NCBI GenBank assembly: GCA_021613375.1 | Contig: CM038728.1 | Coordinates: forward strand, 31,857,907-31,921,906 | Source: Megaleporinus macrocephalus | Taxonomy: Eukaryota; Chordata; Actinopteri; Characiformes; Anostomidae | DNA: 64,000 nt | Direction: 5' to 3' | Part shown: positions 23,685 through 36,199 of the stretch, one piece after another | How positions within the stretch are numbered: position 1 is the stretch's first letter | Layout of the letters: each line of letters begins with the position of its first letter | The notes under the pieces: generated by a model | Told to the model about the DNA's origin: nothing | What the model saw: the letters and a program-made list of their open reading frames with translations, nothing else | Databases searched by the model: none | Position numbers and translations under genes: made by a program

Positions 23685-24629
23685 ACATATAAAGATGGTC
23701 AGTAGTTATATAGCTGTTATATATTGTAGCTGTAGTTAATGGGCTCCATCATCTTGGCAGAAGATTATGTTTCCAGGCTTCCTCTGCGCCACGCCTCCAA
23801 ACAAGACCAGCCATATCAAGGAATTTCATAAATTCTCAACTGAGCACACTTTAAGGTCAGATGTATATTCAGGTGATTTAAAGAGCCGAGGGTCCTGATT
23901 TCAAAGTAAGTATCAGCATTCATACCTGCAGCTGTTCCTTTGCTGCCAGCAAGGCTCCCTCAGATCACATCCTGCGTAGAGGTGGTGCTGAACTCTGCCG
24001 ATTCATGAAGAATGACTTCCAAAGTCAGAAGAGTCAGTGCTCGCATGTGCAGGAGCATCAGCACAGCTGGACGTGGATGTGTGTAATAAGCAGAAGAGGA
24101 TATCAGTGAGGAGGAGGTCCGTTACCTTCACCACCACGACACCTCTCCTGAATCAAACTGAATCCCTGCTCTGGATTAATGAATTAAAGTAAAAATCATT
24201 ACAGATATACGATATACGCAGCGTCTACAGTAGATCTTACTCTCTAGCAAATCTTCTGAGATTCACACAAACCAATAAGGGGCAGCAGAAGCTTAGTCAC
24301 TCCTCCTCCTCCCTCTTCACTCCTTACCAGTCTAGAAGAAAGGTTCAGACTTTAGAATCAACCTCTCTTTCTTCTCCGAGAGCGTCTCTGTCAGTGAAAC
24401 AGCTCCAGTGTTCTCTCTGGTTCTGCTTCTGTTTATATCTCGTCTTTTGTTGCTGCTGAACGTGGTTTCTCGTCGGTGGTGCTCGCTCACCAAGAGCTTC
24501 AGCCAATCACTGTTACTGTTTACTGTTCTTTCATTGGCTGCCTGTTCTAAAATGATCTAACCAGGAGCAGCACCTTCACCACCACTGACCAGAGATCAGA
24601 ATACAGCATCAGGACAGCAGCTCTTCTTC
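23685..24629. other. Single-copy DNA, no gene seen
   Basis: No exon or repeat boundary could be supported. The part from about 24180 to 24620 has mixed composition (for example cagccaatcactg and cattggctgcctg, inverted CCAAT-type motifs) and may be a regulatory or old transposon segment. I see nothing decisive. Confidence 0.35.
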
Positions 24630-25195
24630 CTCATCCTCACATGTTGGACTGATTCCACTCCACAGTGACTCACCATCTCCTCTTCAGGTACAAAGTGGTA
24701 TTACAGTGACTCACTATCACCTCTTCAGGTACAAAGTGGTATTACAGTGACTCACTATCACCTCTTCAGGTACAAAGTGGTATTACAGTGACTCATTATT
24801 GCCTCTTCAGGTACAAAGTAGTACTACAATGATTCACTATCACCTCTTCAGGTACAAACTGGTATTACAGTGATTCACTATCACCTCTTCAGGTACAAAG
24901 TGGTATTACAGTGACTCACGATTGCCTCTTCAGGTACAAAGTGGTATTACAGTGACTCACTATTGCCTCTTCAGGTACAAAGTTGTACTACAGTGACTCA
25001 TTATTGCCTCTTCAGGTACAAAGTAGTACTACAATGACTCACTATCACCTCTTCAGGTACAAAGTGGTATTACAGTGACTCACTATCGCCTCTTCAGGTA
25101 CAAAGTTGTACTACAGTGACTCACTATTGCCTCTTCAGGTACAAAGTAGTACTACATTGACTCACTATCACCTCTTCAGGCACAAAGTGGTACTA
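24630..25195 (-). repeat. 41-bp minisatellite, inverted copy
   Basis: On the minus strand the unit is the same acctgaagaggtgatagtga repeat as at 2.04-2.56 kb. About 13 copies span 24660-25195; the sub-variants attgcctcttc and atcacctcttc alternate. The left flank, tcctcacatgttggactgat at about 24638, is the reverse complement of the right flank of the first array. The two loci are thus inverted copies 22 kb apart. Confidence 0.95.
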
Positions 25196-26211
25196 CAAGA
25201 CAGGACGGGTCAGGGCGAGCTGGTTAGCATGCTAACTTCAGTATATATCTCTAAAACTCTGTTAATTTCAGTTCATTTTGAAATATTCTAAGCCATGAGA
25301 GGCTTGCCACACTAGAATTTGATCTGACAATAATATTGTTATGTAACAGTTTAGGAATTTGAGCTTGGCCTGTTTTCCCGCCCCTCTTTTGTAAATTCAG
25401 GGTTTGTATTTGACGGAGGAACAACAGTGTTTGATGTTCACGGTATGTACAGTTCTATGTACTAAACTATCCATACATGACAAACATGTAAATACATGTA
25501 AATACACTTTTTCATCCACCTTCATTACCGAGTGAAATCAGCTGCTGGGTTTAATTCTCACCCAATTCTCAGGCAGACTTGTCTCCTAGGACAGTGGAGC
25601 TGCAAACAGTATATCCAGTATTTAATCAAATCCACATTTCAGATTAATAACAGCAGACGGTTTGTGTGTTTATGCAAAATAGTGTGCATTTTTCTCTCTG
25701 TGCTCCTGATGTGGCACAGCATTAAACATGAGCTAATGAGCCACAATAATATAATCCTGCTGTAGTGCGTCGCACTGTTCCATTAGCAAACAGCCAGAAA
25801 GAGGAGAAGAGAAGGATTTACACCAGAGCTGTGTTTTAAAAATCTGGTTACAGTGAAATTAATTTATTGCGTTTGAGAACATTTCAATCTGAACGACCTC
25901 CTGAGAAATCTCGGCTTTTAATCTGAGGTCAAAAGTTCATCCATTAAAACACTATCTGAGAATGTTGGGCTCATAAACACGAGCTTCTGTTTTCTTTGGC
26001 TGTTTTCAATAAAAGCTTTCAGGCGTCGCGTGCGTCTCTCAGAGACCCAAATTACGGTGATTTTCCATTTTGCTCAACGATAAATGCAATCTGATGAAAA
26101 AACAAGGAAAGAACAGAAAATTGGTCCAAAATAGAAGATAAACACACGGAGAGTGAAATCAGCCCGTGTAGAGAACCCTAGTGGTTCTCACGGTGTTGAA
26201 TAAATACATAT
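25196..26211. promoter_or_regulatory. Single-copy DNA, candidate conserved element
   Basis: From about 25720 to 26110 the sequence is non-repetitive with enhancer-like words (gtgaaattaatttattgcg, ccattagcaaacagcc, caataaaagctttcagg). No open frame above 80 codons has a domain. Conservation cannot be tested here. Confidence 0.25.
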
Positions 26212-27315
26212 TAGGACACCCCTCTACTCCCCCCTCACCCCCATCCACCCACACTTTACCTCCACTTCCCCCCATCCACCCACCTTTCACCACCCCTCGA
26301 CCCCTTCCATCCACAATTCACCTCCTCTCCACTGCCCATCCACCCAACCTTCAACTCCACTCCACCCCCATCCATCCACACTTCACCTCCCTCTCCACCC
26401 ACCCTTCACTTCTTCTCCACTGCCCATCCACCCAACATTCACCTCCTCCTCTAAGCCATACACCAACACTTCACCTCACTGTCTACCGCCTGTCCACCCA
26501 ACCTTCCCTCCTCCTCTACCCCATACACCCACCCTTCACCTCCCTCTCCACACCCCATCCACCCACCCTTCAACTCCACTCCACCCCCATCCATCCACAC
26601 TTCACCTCCCTCTCCACCCACCCTTCACTTCCTCTCCACTGCCCATCCACCCAACATTCACCTCCTCCTCTAAGCCATACACCCACCCTTCACCTCACTG
26701 TCTACCGCCTGTCCACCCAACATTCACCTCCTCCTTTAAGCCATACACCCACCCTTCACCTCCACTCCACCCACCTTTCACCTTCTCTCCACTGCCCATC
26801 CACCCACCCTTCACCTCACTCTCTACCGCCTGTCCACCCAACTTTCACCTCCTTCTCCACCCCATACACCCACCCTTCACCTCCACTCCACCCACCTTTC
26901 ACCTCCTCTCCACTGCCCATCCACCCAACCTTCACCACCTCCTCCTCCAATCCAAACACCCACCCTTCACCTCACTCTCCTCCCCTCCTCCACCCACCCT
27001 TCACCTCACTCTCCTTCTCCCCTCCACCCACCTTTCACCACCCCTCCCCCACCATCCACCCACCCTTCACCTCCCTTTCCACCCCCCTTTTACCACCCCT
27101 CCACCCACCTTTCACCACCCCTCCACCCATCCACCCACCCTTCACCTCCCATCCACCCTGCATCCATCCACACTTCACCATCTCTCCACCCCGTCCACCC
27201 AATCTTTTCCTCCCCCTCCACCCCATCCACCCAACCTTCACCTCCCTCTCCACCCAATACACCCACCCTTCAGCTCCCCTGCACTCACTCCATCCCCTCT
27301 CCACCCCCCACCTGC
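26212..27315 (+). repeat. C-rich degenerate minisatellite
   Basis: Variations on cacccacccttcacctcc with a loose period of about 20-50 bases. G is almost absent from this strand. A larger block, beginning ccacccaaccttcaactcca (about 26340) and again at about 26563, recurs with indels. The 380-codon Pro/Thr/Ser/His frame over it arises from the lack of stops in C-rich sequence. Confidence 0.92.
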
Positions 27316-27389
27316 ACAGCTGAGACTATTTCATATTAACTGTTCGTTAAGCTAAAAATACTATTTAGTTACAGACCTTTAGATGATTT

Positions 27390-27500
27390 GAAGACCGGCG
27401 GAAACCCACTCAAGCACAAAGAGAACATACACACTCCACACAGAACCACCCGGACTGGGAATCCAACCCAGATCATCTTACTGTGAGGAGACAGTGCTGA
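27390..27500 (-). mobile_element. Dispersed fish repeat fragment
   Basis: The run ggcggaaacccactcaagca, then gagaacatacacactccaca, ggaatccaacccagatc and gtgaggagacagtgctgacc follows a short interspersed repeat that I recognise from many fish genomes. It ends in a caccacc word. The orientation given is arbitrary. Two satellites in this window match parts of it: the adjacent 20-bp array continues its end, and the 30-bp arrays at 46.2 and 55.8 kb match its middle. Confidence 0.6.
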
Positions 27501-28552
27501 CCACTACACCACCATACTGACCACTACACCATCATACTAACCACTACACCACCATACTAACCAATACACCACCGTACTAACCACTACACCACCATACTAA
27601 CCACTATACCACCATACTGACCACTACACCACCGTACTAACCACTACACCACCGTACTAACCACTACACCACCATACTAACCACTACACCACCATACTAA
27701 CCACTACACCACCATACTGACCACTACACCATCATACTAACCACTACACCACCATACTGACCACTACACCACCGTACTAACCACTACACCACCGTACTAA
27801 CCACTACACCACCATACTAACCACTACACCACCGTACTAACCACTACACCACCATACTGACCACTACACCACCATACTGACCACTACACCACCTTACTAA
27901 CCACTACACCACCGTACTAACCACTACACCACCGTACTAACCTCTACACCACCATACTAACCATTACACCACCATACTAACCACTACATCACAATACTAA
28001 CCACTACACCACCGTACTAACCACTACACCACCATACTAACCTCTACACCACCGTACTAACCACTACACCACCATACTAACCACTATACCACCATACTAA
28101 TCACTACACCACCGTACTAACCACTACACCACCATACTAACCACTACACCACCATACTAACCACTATACCACCATACTAACCACTACACCACCGTACTAA
28201 CCACTACACCACCGTACTAACCACTACACCACCATACTAACCTCTACACCACCGTACTAACCACTACACCACCATACTAACCACTATACCACCATACTAA
28301 TCACTACACCACCGTACTAACCACTACACCACCATACTAACCACTATACCACCATACTAACCACTATACCACCGTACTAACCACTACATCACCGTACTAA
28401 CCACTACACCACCGTACTAACCACTACACCACCACACTAACCACTACACCACCGTACTAACCACTACACCACCATACTAACCACTACACCACCATACTAA
28501 CCACTACACCACCGTACTAACCACTACACCACCGTACTAACCACTACACCCA
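27497..28552 (+). repeat. 20-bp satellite, about 53 copies
   Basis: The unit ccactacaccaccatactaa repeats with a strict 20-base period; the main variant has cgtacta for catacta. The first unit is continuous with the dispersed repeat at 27390-27500 (agtgctgaccactacaccac), so the array looks like an expansion of its final 20 bases. Confidence 0.97.
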
Positions 28553-29104
28553 TATACTGGGGTAAGATGAGTCCTGTGATAACATTCATTATATTTTATA
28601 TCCTTTTTCAACTATTGCCCCCGATGAATAACTTAAACATACGTTATCTAATCTGATAACGTATTCAGTCCGTTCATCTGTTTTTTAATCATTTTCACTG
28701 CAGCAGAATGGCCTCATCAAGCAGACAGACTTAGTACACTGCCATAAAAACCTTACTACGCATTTACATACATTACAAATATTGACACTTAGCATCATCA
28801 TTGCTATTAATATTACACTGCCCTGAGCATACTGCAATACTATGGTGCATCAGTTGCTTCCCCCCAGCTATAATCAATACATCAACATAGCATTCTGGTT
28901 GACCTTCCTGTGATGATCTTCATCTGGAAGAATACATAATATGCTGAATTATTATTATTATTATCTTTATTGGTAGCTTGAGCTGCAGATGTTAGAAGAG
29001 AAGAACCTCTTTCTGGAACTAACGGCAGGAACCAAAAACCAAAGTTTGCATGCCAAGAAAGTTTTGGGAAATAGTTTTCCATGAATTATCATTTTAACCA
29101 GTCC

Positions 29105-29136
<32 letters not shown>

Positions 29137-30129
29137 GGGAGAGAGAAAGAGAGAGCAACCTCTTACATTATGGGCCACGCGCTGCAGGGAAAGCCATTCA
29201 TACTGCAGAGGTAATTTAGTGCGTTGAATAAAGGCACTTTGTGCACACATGGATGAATACAATGCAAATGAACAGCTCCAGGTGAATATGAGTCAGATGC
29301 AGGTCTGCGGTTTGTTCAGTTTCTGCAGAAGCCTTCAGGAGGAGAACTTAGCCTTTATCTGGCCTGTATGGACGCTCCCTCTGCTGGGCCGCAGCAGGGG
29401 AGGGGCTTCAAAGACCCAGGTGACGCAGGTGATGCACGTGTTGTGATGCACGCCAGAGAGCGACGCTGGTCCAAACCTGAAGTCGAGGGTGTGTTTTAAT
29501 GGGAGGAACGCTTTGTCTCAGGTATCTTTCATCACCGGCTCTTCTCAGCGCAGCTGCTTTAAAAGAGAAAACATGCTGCGTTTCTGAAGTGAGGCTTTGG
29601 AAGCTGAAATACTAAGAAGTCAACCAGCCTTGGGTTCACTTTCACCTCCAGCCCTGAAAACGAAACCCGTCAAAGTTTGGATCTGGAGTATACAGAGAGG
29701 AGAACTCTGAGAACTTCAGCTGGGGTTCTGGGCGGCTTCTGTTCTAGGCTGGAGGGTCAGAACAGGACTGGCCGATAGGGCTGAGGAGCAGGTGGTAGGG
29801 GGCGAGGACGCTGTCACAGGAGATGTAAATAACGATGGATGTTTGTAGGTGGTTTGATTGATTGCGTGGTCCTCCTGCCTTTCTCTGGTTTTCAGTTCAT
29901 TTGTTTTGCATTAGCTGTGCGTACATTAACTCATCGTGCTAATCACCAGAAACTGGAAGTGTGTAAAAGTGATTCTATGTTTATTTTTTTGACTTCAGGG
30001 CTCAACATCCTCCACTGTGTGTGTATGTGAGGTCACCCAGGCAAAATATATCCACCTGAATATCTCCACCTGTGCTGCTAGAGCTGAAAAGCATCTAGCG
30101 ATGGTCACTAAGCAGTCTTGCAGACTTGC
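28553..30129. promoter_or_regulatory. Single-copy DNA with candidate conserved elements
   Basis: No gene recognised. The part at about 28980-29420 has the texture of conserved non-coding DNA (ttgcatgccaagaaag, tgaattatcattttaacc, gcgttgaataaaggcactt) and is split by a GA microsatellite at 29108-29155. Short open frames of about 65 codons in this region lack domains. Confidence 0.25.
29108..29155 (+). repeat. (GA)n microsatellite
   Basis: GA dinucleotides with one GGGGGA and one GAAAGA interruption. Confidence 0.93.
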
Positions 30130-31585
30130 AGTTTATCATACTGTATAATACTATAAAGAGTAGTATGTAGTATATACTGATGCTGTATAGTATACACTAT
30201 TTATACTGACGCAGTATACAGTATATACACTGCTGCAGTGTGCAGTATACACTGTTTACATTGCTGCAATATACAGTATATAGTGGTGCAGTATATACAT
30301 TGGTGCAGTGTACAGTATACAGTATATACACTGGTGTCATGTACAGTATACAGTATATACACTGCTGCAGTGTACAGTATACAGTATATACATTGCTGCA
30401 GTGTACAGTATACAGTATATACACTGCTGCAGTGTGCAGTATACACTGTTTACATTGCTGCAATATACAGTATATAGTGGTGCAGTATAAAGTATATACC
30501 TTAGTGCAGTGTACAGTATACAGTATATACACTGGTGTAGTGTAAAGTATACAGTATATACACTGGTGCAGTGTACAGTATACAGTATATACACTGGTGT
30601 AGTGTACAGTATACAGTATATATACTGGTGCAATATGCAAAATATAGTGATGCAGTGTACAGTATACAGTATATACACTGGTGTAGTGTACAGTATACAG
30701 TATATACACTGCTGCAGTGTACAGTATACAGTATATACACTGGTGTAGTGTACAGTATACAGTATATATACTGGTGCAATATGCAAAATATAGTGATGCA
30801 GTGTACAGTATACAGTATATACACTGGTGTAGTGTACAGTATACAGTATATACACTGCTGCAGTGTACAGTATACAGTATATACACTGCTGCAGTGTACA
30901 GTATACAGTATATACACTGGTGTAGTGTACAGTATACAGTATATATACTGGTGCAATATGCAAAATATAGTGATGCAGTGTACAGTATACAATGTAAACA
31001 CTGGTGTAGTGTACTATATGCAGTACATATATTAGTGCAATATACAGCATATAGTATTTACACAGGTGCAGTGTACAATATGCAGTATGTACATTGGTGC
31101 AGAATACACTAATCACACTGGTGCAGTGTACAGTATACAGTATATACACTGGTACCCTGTACAGTATACACTATTTACACTGGTACAGTATACAGTATAT
31201 ACACTGGTACCCTGTACAGTATACACTTTTTACACTGGTGCAGTGTACAGTATACAGTATATACACTGGTGCAGTGTACAGTATACAGTATATACACTGG
31301 TACCCTGTACAGTATACACTTTTTACACTGGTGCAGTGTACCCTATACAGTATATACACTGGTACCCTGTACAGTATACACTTTTTACACTGGTACAGTA
31401 TACAGTATATACACTGGTACCCTGTACAGTATACACTTTTTACACTGGTGCAGTGTACAGTATACAGTATATACACTGGTACCCTGTACAGTATACACTT
31501 TTTACACTGGTGCAGTGTACAGTATACAGTATATACACTGGTACCCTGTACAGTATACACTTTTTACACTGGTGCAGTGTACAGC
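30130..31585 (+). repeat. AT-rich 31-bp minisatellite with dyad symmetry
   Basis: The unit, about 31 bases, includes gtgtacagtatacagtatat and acactggtg. From 31140 a 62-base compound unit with ggtaccctgtacag and ctttttacactgg replaces it. Many short palindromes (gtatac, tgtaca, tatata) and an imperfect dyad make the two strands similar. That is why both strands show open frames of 100-270 codons rich in Tyr, Ile, Val and Cys; none is a gene. Confidence 0.95.
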
Positions 31586-32768
31586 TATTTCAGAGAATGC
31601 TTATGTTGATGTTCTTGGCGTTTGTTAAGACGGTGCATGTGCAGATATGTTATCCTGTCGAGACTGACACAAGATTGACTGCAGCATGTAGCGCAGTATG
31701 TTTGATACCCTGGCAGATTTCTGAAGCAGGTCCAGCTCTGATTAGTGAGGAGCTCAAGCAGATCTTCGGCTTCTGCTGGCTTTAACCCTTAATTTGCATG
31801 CTCCTCCGCGCTGTCAGATTACATAACCGAGTCTGCACTTCTGTCTCTTTTCCTGTTTCAGCATCAAACACAAAGACAGAAGCAGTGAAGATGGAACGCT
31901 CGTTCTGCAAGACAAGACGTTGTTCCTCGACTGATAAACACTAGTGTGGTCTGGATTTGCACACTGTGTGTCCACCTGTTTCACAAGCTTGAAGTCCGAA
32001 ACAAAAGTCTGAAAAAAATCACATCACAGTCTGATTTTGTTCTACAGCAGATGTTCTCTGTGTCTGCACTGCGGATTTCTCTGCAGGATGTTCTTCAGCG
32101 AGTTACTGATCTCTGTTGCCTGAAAAACATTACCAGAGTCATTACTTTTTTAATTTACACACGTGTGTACGATACCCAGTGGCTGTTAAGCACCGCCGGC
32201 AGGCTGACATTTCAAACACGTGGAAATGCTTTCACACAGAGAGGGTCGTATTATTGGAAATGCATTGACCTGTGCTAAGCTGTCGTTACGTGTGGGCGGC
32301 CGCTTTTGGCAGAGGAGCAATATCGGAGTTATGAAACATCTCTGATCCTCCAAAGACCCAATTCAGCTCTGTGTCACCACCGCGCACAAAAACCGCACCG
32401 AGACTCTGAACTCACACTTCCAGACAAACCAGGCCCAGTCTTAGACCATACAGCACACATACCACTGTCTGAAGTATCAATAACTTTTAGTATTTACAAG
32501 ATATATTCTATTATATATTAGAATATATTATATTATATTATTCTAATACATTTTGGAGCATTTTTATGAATCATTTTTAATAAAAATTAATAATTTTATT
32601 AATTATATGTATATATATATATATAATTTATTATGCAATCTTTAAAGTGCAAATAACATGTAAATGGTTTTTACAGTGTTTACAGTGCAGATACAGTGCA
32701 CGTGTGCTAAAGAAGTCCTTGCAGGAAAAATAAGTGTGTAAAAAAATGTGCCACAACCATCAGCACAT
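31586..32768. promoter_or_regulatory. Single-copy DNA with octamer-bearing island
   Basis: From about 31700 to 31900 the sequence is unique and contains the octamer atttgcat at 31792-31799 in ttaatttgcatgctcc. AT-rich DNA with a TA tract lies at 32500-32640. Frames of 70-110 codons at 31946-32521 have no recognised domain. Confidence 0.25.
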
Positions 32769-34870
32769 TTAGGTCTACTGCCCGTTACACCCACGGTGGT
32801 TTAAGCCAGTAGCGGTTAATCCCTGCCCATTACGTCTGCAGTGATTTAGCCCTGCAGCGGTTAGAACATTAGAATTATAGTAGTTTAGCCCTGACCAATA
32901 GGACTAAAGCAGTTTAGCCCTGCCCATTAGGCCTGGAGTGGTTTAGCCCTGCCCAATAGGACTACAGCGGTTACCCTGCCCAGTAGTACTACAGCAGTTT
33001 AGCTGCCACAGGTCATTCCTACCAGTGGCTATCAGACTTTATAACTCCTCCCTTAACCTATGACACCTTTCACATGTACAGTGATACCAGTAGGATAATA
33101 ATTTAATTATGTATGTAAGAACTCAAATGTGCAATAACTTTCCTACTTCTAAACTCTTGCTGCTGTATACAGTATATCTGTACTTATTATTATAGACACA
33201 GTCACTTTACATTTTATTATTCTATTGTAATATAAGACTTTATATATGTGTACATATTACAAATTTCTTTTATATTGTAAATTATTATTAGAGTGTTTAT
33301 TCTTCTACACAACCGGCTGCTACTGTAAAATCTGCAATTTCCCCCTGGGATCAATAAAGTATTTCTGATTTCTGATTCTGATTTCTGATTAGGCCTGCAG
33401 CGGTTTAGCACAACCCATTAGGACTACAGCAGTTTAGCCCTGTCCATTAGGACTACAGCAGTTTAGCCCTGCCCATTAGGACTACAGCAGTTTAGCCCTG
33501 TCCATTAGGACTACAGCAGTTTAGCCCTACCCATTAGGACTACAGCAGTTTAGCCCTACCCATTAGGACTACAGCAGTTTAGCCCTACCCATTAGGACTA
33601 CAGCAGTTTAGCCCTACCCATTAGGACTACAGCAGTTTAGCCCTACCCATTAGGACTACAGCAGTTTAGCCCTACCCATTAGGACTACAGCAGTTTAGCC
33701 CTACCCATTAGGACTACAGCAGTTTAGCCCTACCCATTAGGACTACAGCAGTTTAGCCCTACCCATTAGGACTACAGCAGTTTAGCCCTACCCATTAGGA
33801 CTACAGCAGTTTAGCCCTACCCATTAGGACTACAGCAGTTTAGCCCTACCCATTAGGACTACAGCAGTTTAGCCCTACCCATTAGGACTACAGCAGTTTA
33901 GCCCTACCCATTAGGACTACAGCAGTTTAGCTCTACCCATTAGGACTACAGCAGTTTAGCTCTACCCATTAGGACTACAGCAGTTCAGCTCTACCCATTA
34001 GGACTACAGCAGGTTAGCCCTGCCCATTAGGACTACAGCAGTTTAGCCCTGCCCATTAGGACTACAGCAGTTTAGCCCTGCCCATTAGGACTACAGCAGT
34101 TTAGCCCTGCCCATTAGGACTACAGCAGTTTAGCCCTACCCATTAGGACTACAGCAGTTTAGCCCTACCCATTAGGACTACAGCAGTTTAGCTCTACCCA
34201 TTAGGACTACAGCAGTTTAGCCCTGTCCATTAGGACTACAGCAGTTTAGCCCTACCCATTAGGACTACAGCAGTTTAGCTCTACCCATTAGGACTACAGC
34301 AGTTTAGCTCTACCCATTAGGACTACAGCAGTTTAGCCCTACCCATTAGGACTACAGCAGTTTAGCCCTGTCCATTAGGGTTAACAGGAGTTTAACCCTG
34401 TCCATTAGGACTACAGCAGTTTAGCCCTGGCCATTAGGACTACAGCAGTTTAGCCCTGTCCATTAGCACTACAGCTGTTTAGCCCTGCCCATTAGCACTA
34501 CAGCTGTTTAGCCCTGTCCAATTGGACTACATCAGTTTAGCCCTGTCCAATTGGACTACATCAGTTTAGCCCTGGCCAATTGGACTACATCAGTTTAGCC
34601 CTGCACAACAGGACTACAGTGGTTTAGCCCTGCCCTTTAGGACCACAGCAGTTTAGCCCTGCCTGTTAGCATTACAGCAGGTTAGCCTTGTCCATTAGGC
34701 CTACAGCAGTGTAGCCCTGCCCATTAGGTCTGCCACTGTTTAGCTCTGCCCGTTAGGCCTGCCACTTTTTAGACTTATCTGGTAAACCTCCAGCAGTTTA
34801 GACACACCCATTAAGACTACAGTGGTTAAATCCTGCCCAATAGGACTACAGCAGTTTAGTCCCGCCCTCT
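32769..34870 (+). repeat. 29-bp satellite, interrupted by a LINE
   Basis: The unit cagtttagccctacccatta followed by ggactacag repeats every 29 bases, about 51 times after 33395 and about seven degenerate times before 33003. The centre (33.45-34.35 kb) is nearly uniform, and both edges are degenerate. The LINE 3' end at 33004-33395 sits inside the left, older part. Confidence 0.95.
33004..33395 (+). mobile_element. LINE 3' end inserted in the 29-bp array
   Basis: The first 60 bases read HRSFLPVAIRLYNSSLNL then a stop (33007-33063), which has the form of the C-terminus of a CR1/L2/Rex-type LINE ORF2. It is followed by an AT-rich 3' UTR and ends in aatttccccctgggatcaat, aaagta and a tctgatt-type short tandem tail. 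Satellite units border it on both sides, so this is a 5'-truncated insertion, typical of target-primed reverse transcription. A clean target-site duplication was not identified. The exact clade is uncertain. Confidence 0.75.
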
Positions 34871-35697
34871 CTGTATCAGAGTTACTGGAGTGCCAGTTGT
34901 GGGGAAACAATTAAACGTTGTGCTGTTTCAGGTTTTTTGGAAGCAAAAGTTTCGAGAGAAGGCTTATTTACATAATTTAGATTATTTGCATGTATTTTGT
35001 ATGTAATTACTCTAATCACACACATGCAGTGAATAGTCTTTCTTTTTATAAGTTTAATTATTCCATGCTAATTTATAAAACCGAGCTTTCCTTGGGAATC
35101 TGTCACCCAGTTTAGCTCCAGCCCCAATCAAAGACACCTGATCCAGTTGATGAACACATTCAGGAACACCTAACTGTTTGGGAGTTTCTTTATGGACCCA
35201 GGACCTGCTTGCTCTGCCCGTTCGGTAGCTTTGGTCAAGTGTGAAAATAGAGAGCAGATATATGATACCTCAGGAATCCACCGCCAGCAATCTCTGGTCC
35301 AGTCTGCTATCTGCTCCCGCCGCCGTGTGTGGGGTTCCGTGACTGGTTCATTTTGTAATGCGGTTGCTCCGACTTACTTATCGTGTTCACTGAGAGCATC
35401 ATGACATGCAAGTCCTGATCTTCACTGCTTGAGTGTTCCAGCCCGATAGCAAACTGATGAAGCTATCATTTATCAGGCCTGTGTGAAGAAAAGCGTGTAT
35501 GGAATTGTGCAGCCGATCGTGGATCCTGGGTGCAGAGATCTCTAGGACCGGGATTAGACCCCCTTCCATGTTTTTGGTCCCCAAGATGTGATTCTACACC
35601 CATTTCCACTCTATGATCTGCTCCTAGAATGAAACACTGTTTTCTCTTTTTAGCTGAGCTCATGAATAATTAGATGAGCTCTGTTCTGATTAGCTGG
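34871..35697. other. Single-copy DNA with dispersed-repeat fragment
   Basis: At 34920-35060 a unique AT-rich stretch includes the octamer atttgcat (34984-34991) and may be regulatory. At 35108-35180, tttagctccagccccaatca and cacctgatccagttgatga match a short dispersed repeat I know from fish; another part of it seems to lie at 55570-55620. No gene recognised. Confidence 0.35.
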
Positions 35698-36015
35698 TAT
35701 ACAGTGGCTACATTTACATGCTGCCTGATAATCTGTTAATAGTCAGACTAATAGCTCAATCGGAATAGAATTCGTCCATGTATACATCTCAATCTAGACT
35801 AGTCCGATTGAGGTCACTCCGATTACAATTTCTATCTTATTGAAAGAGGTGGGTAATCTTGTAAATAATCTGTTTAATAGAAGAATAATAGCCGTGTAAA
35901 CACCTGTGTCCGATTACATTCCCAATCGGAAAGTTTAAGTTCGTTCTGCGCATTTGCTGTAGTGTCATCGAGGATGTTTCAACATGGCGGGAGGTAGAAC
36001 CTGGTCTTGAAGAGA
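35698..36015. mobile_element. MITE-like repeat with inverted motifs
   Basis: The segment carries repeated, inverted versions of a short motif: caatcggaat, gtccgattgagg, ctccgattac, gtccgattac and ccaatcgga. A left part (acatttacatgc...ctgttaatag) resembles the reverse complement of a right part (ctgtttaatag...gtgtaaacacc). This is the pattern of a short non-autonomous DNA transposon; no coding frame is present. Boundaries are approximate. Confidence 0.45.
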
Positions 36016-36199
36016 CAAAGTTCATGATTCAAACCTTAAAAGATTTAAAAATAGCTAGCAGGATGGATGGCTGTAAAGCAATAACGAGCTGTTCAGACGA
36101 GTATATGAGCAAAGGAACGACGGTGGGTTTACAGGAACTATAGAGTAAATTAAAAACAGGAAGTTTCTCAGATGGGCGTATCACAAAGCTAAAAAGCAG

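Noticed and set aside
26181..27323. 380-codon Pro/Thr/His-rich frame, mucin-like
   Set aside because: The strand is almost free of G and stop codons because of the C-rich minisatellite; no domain or unique ends.
27497..28552. CRISPR-like regular array
   Set aside because: Units are contiguous with no unique spacers, and the flanks are eukaryotic interspersed repeats. The same applies to all other short-period arrays here.
30197..31785. Tyr/Ile/Cys/Val-rich frames on both strands
   Set aside because: Caused by the near-palindromic AT-rich satellite; both strands read alike.
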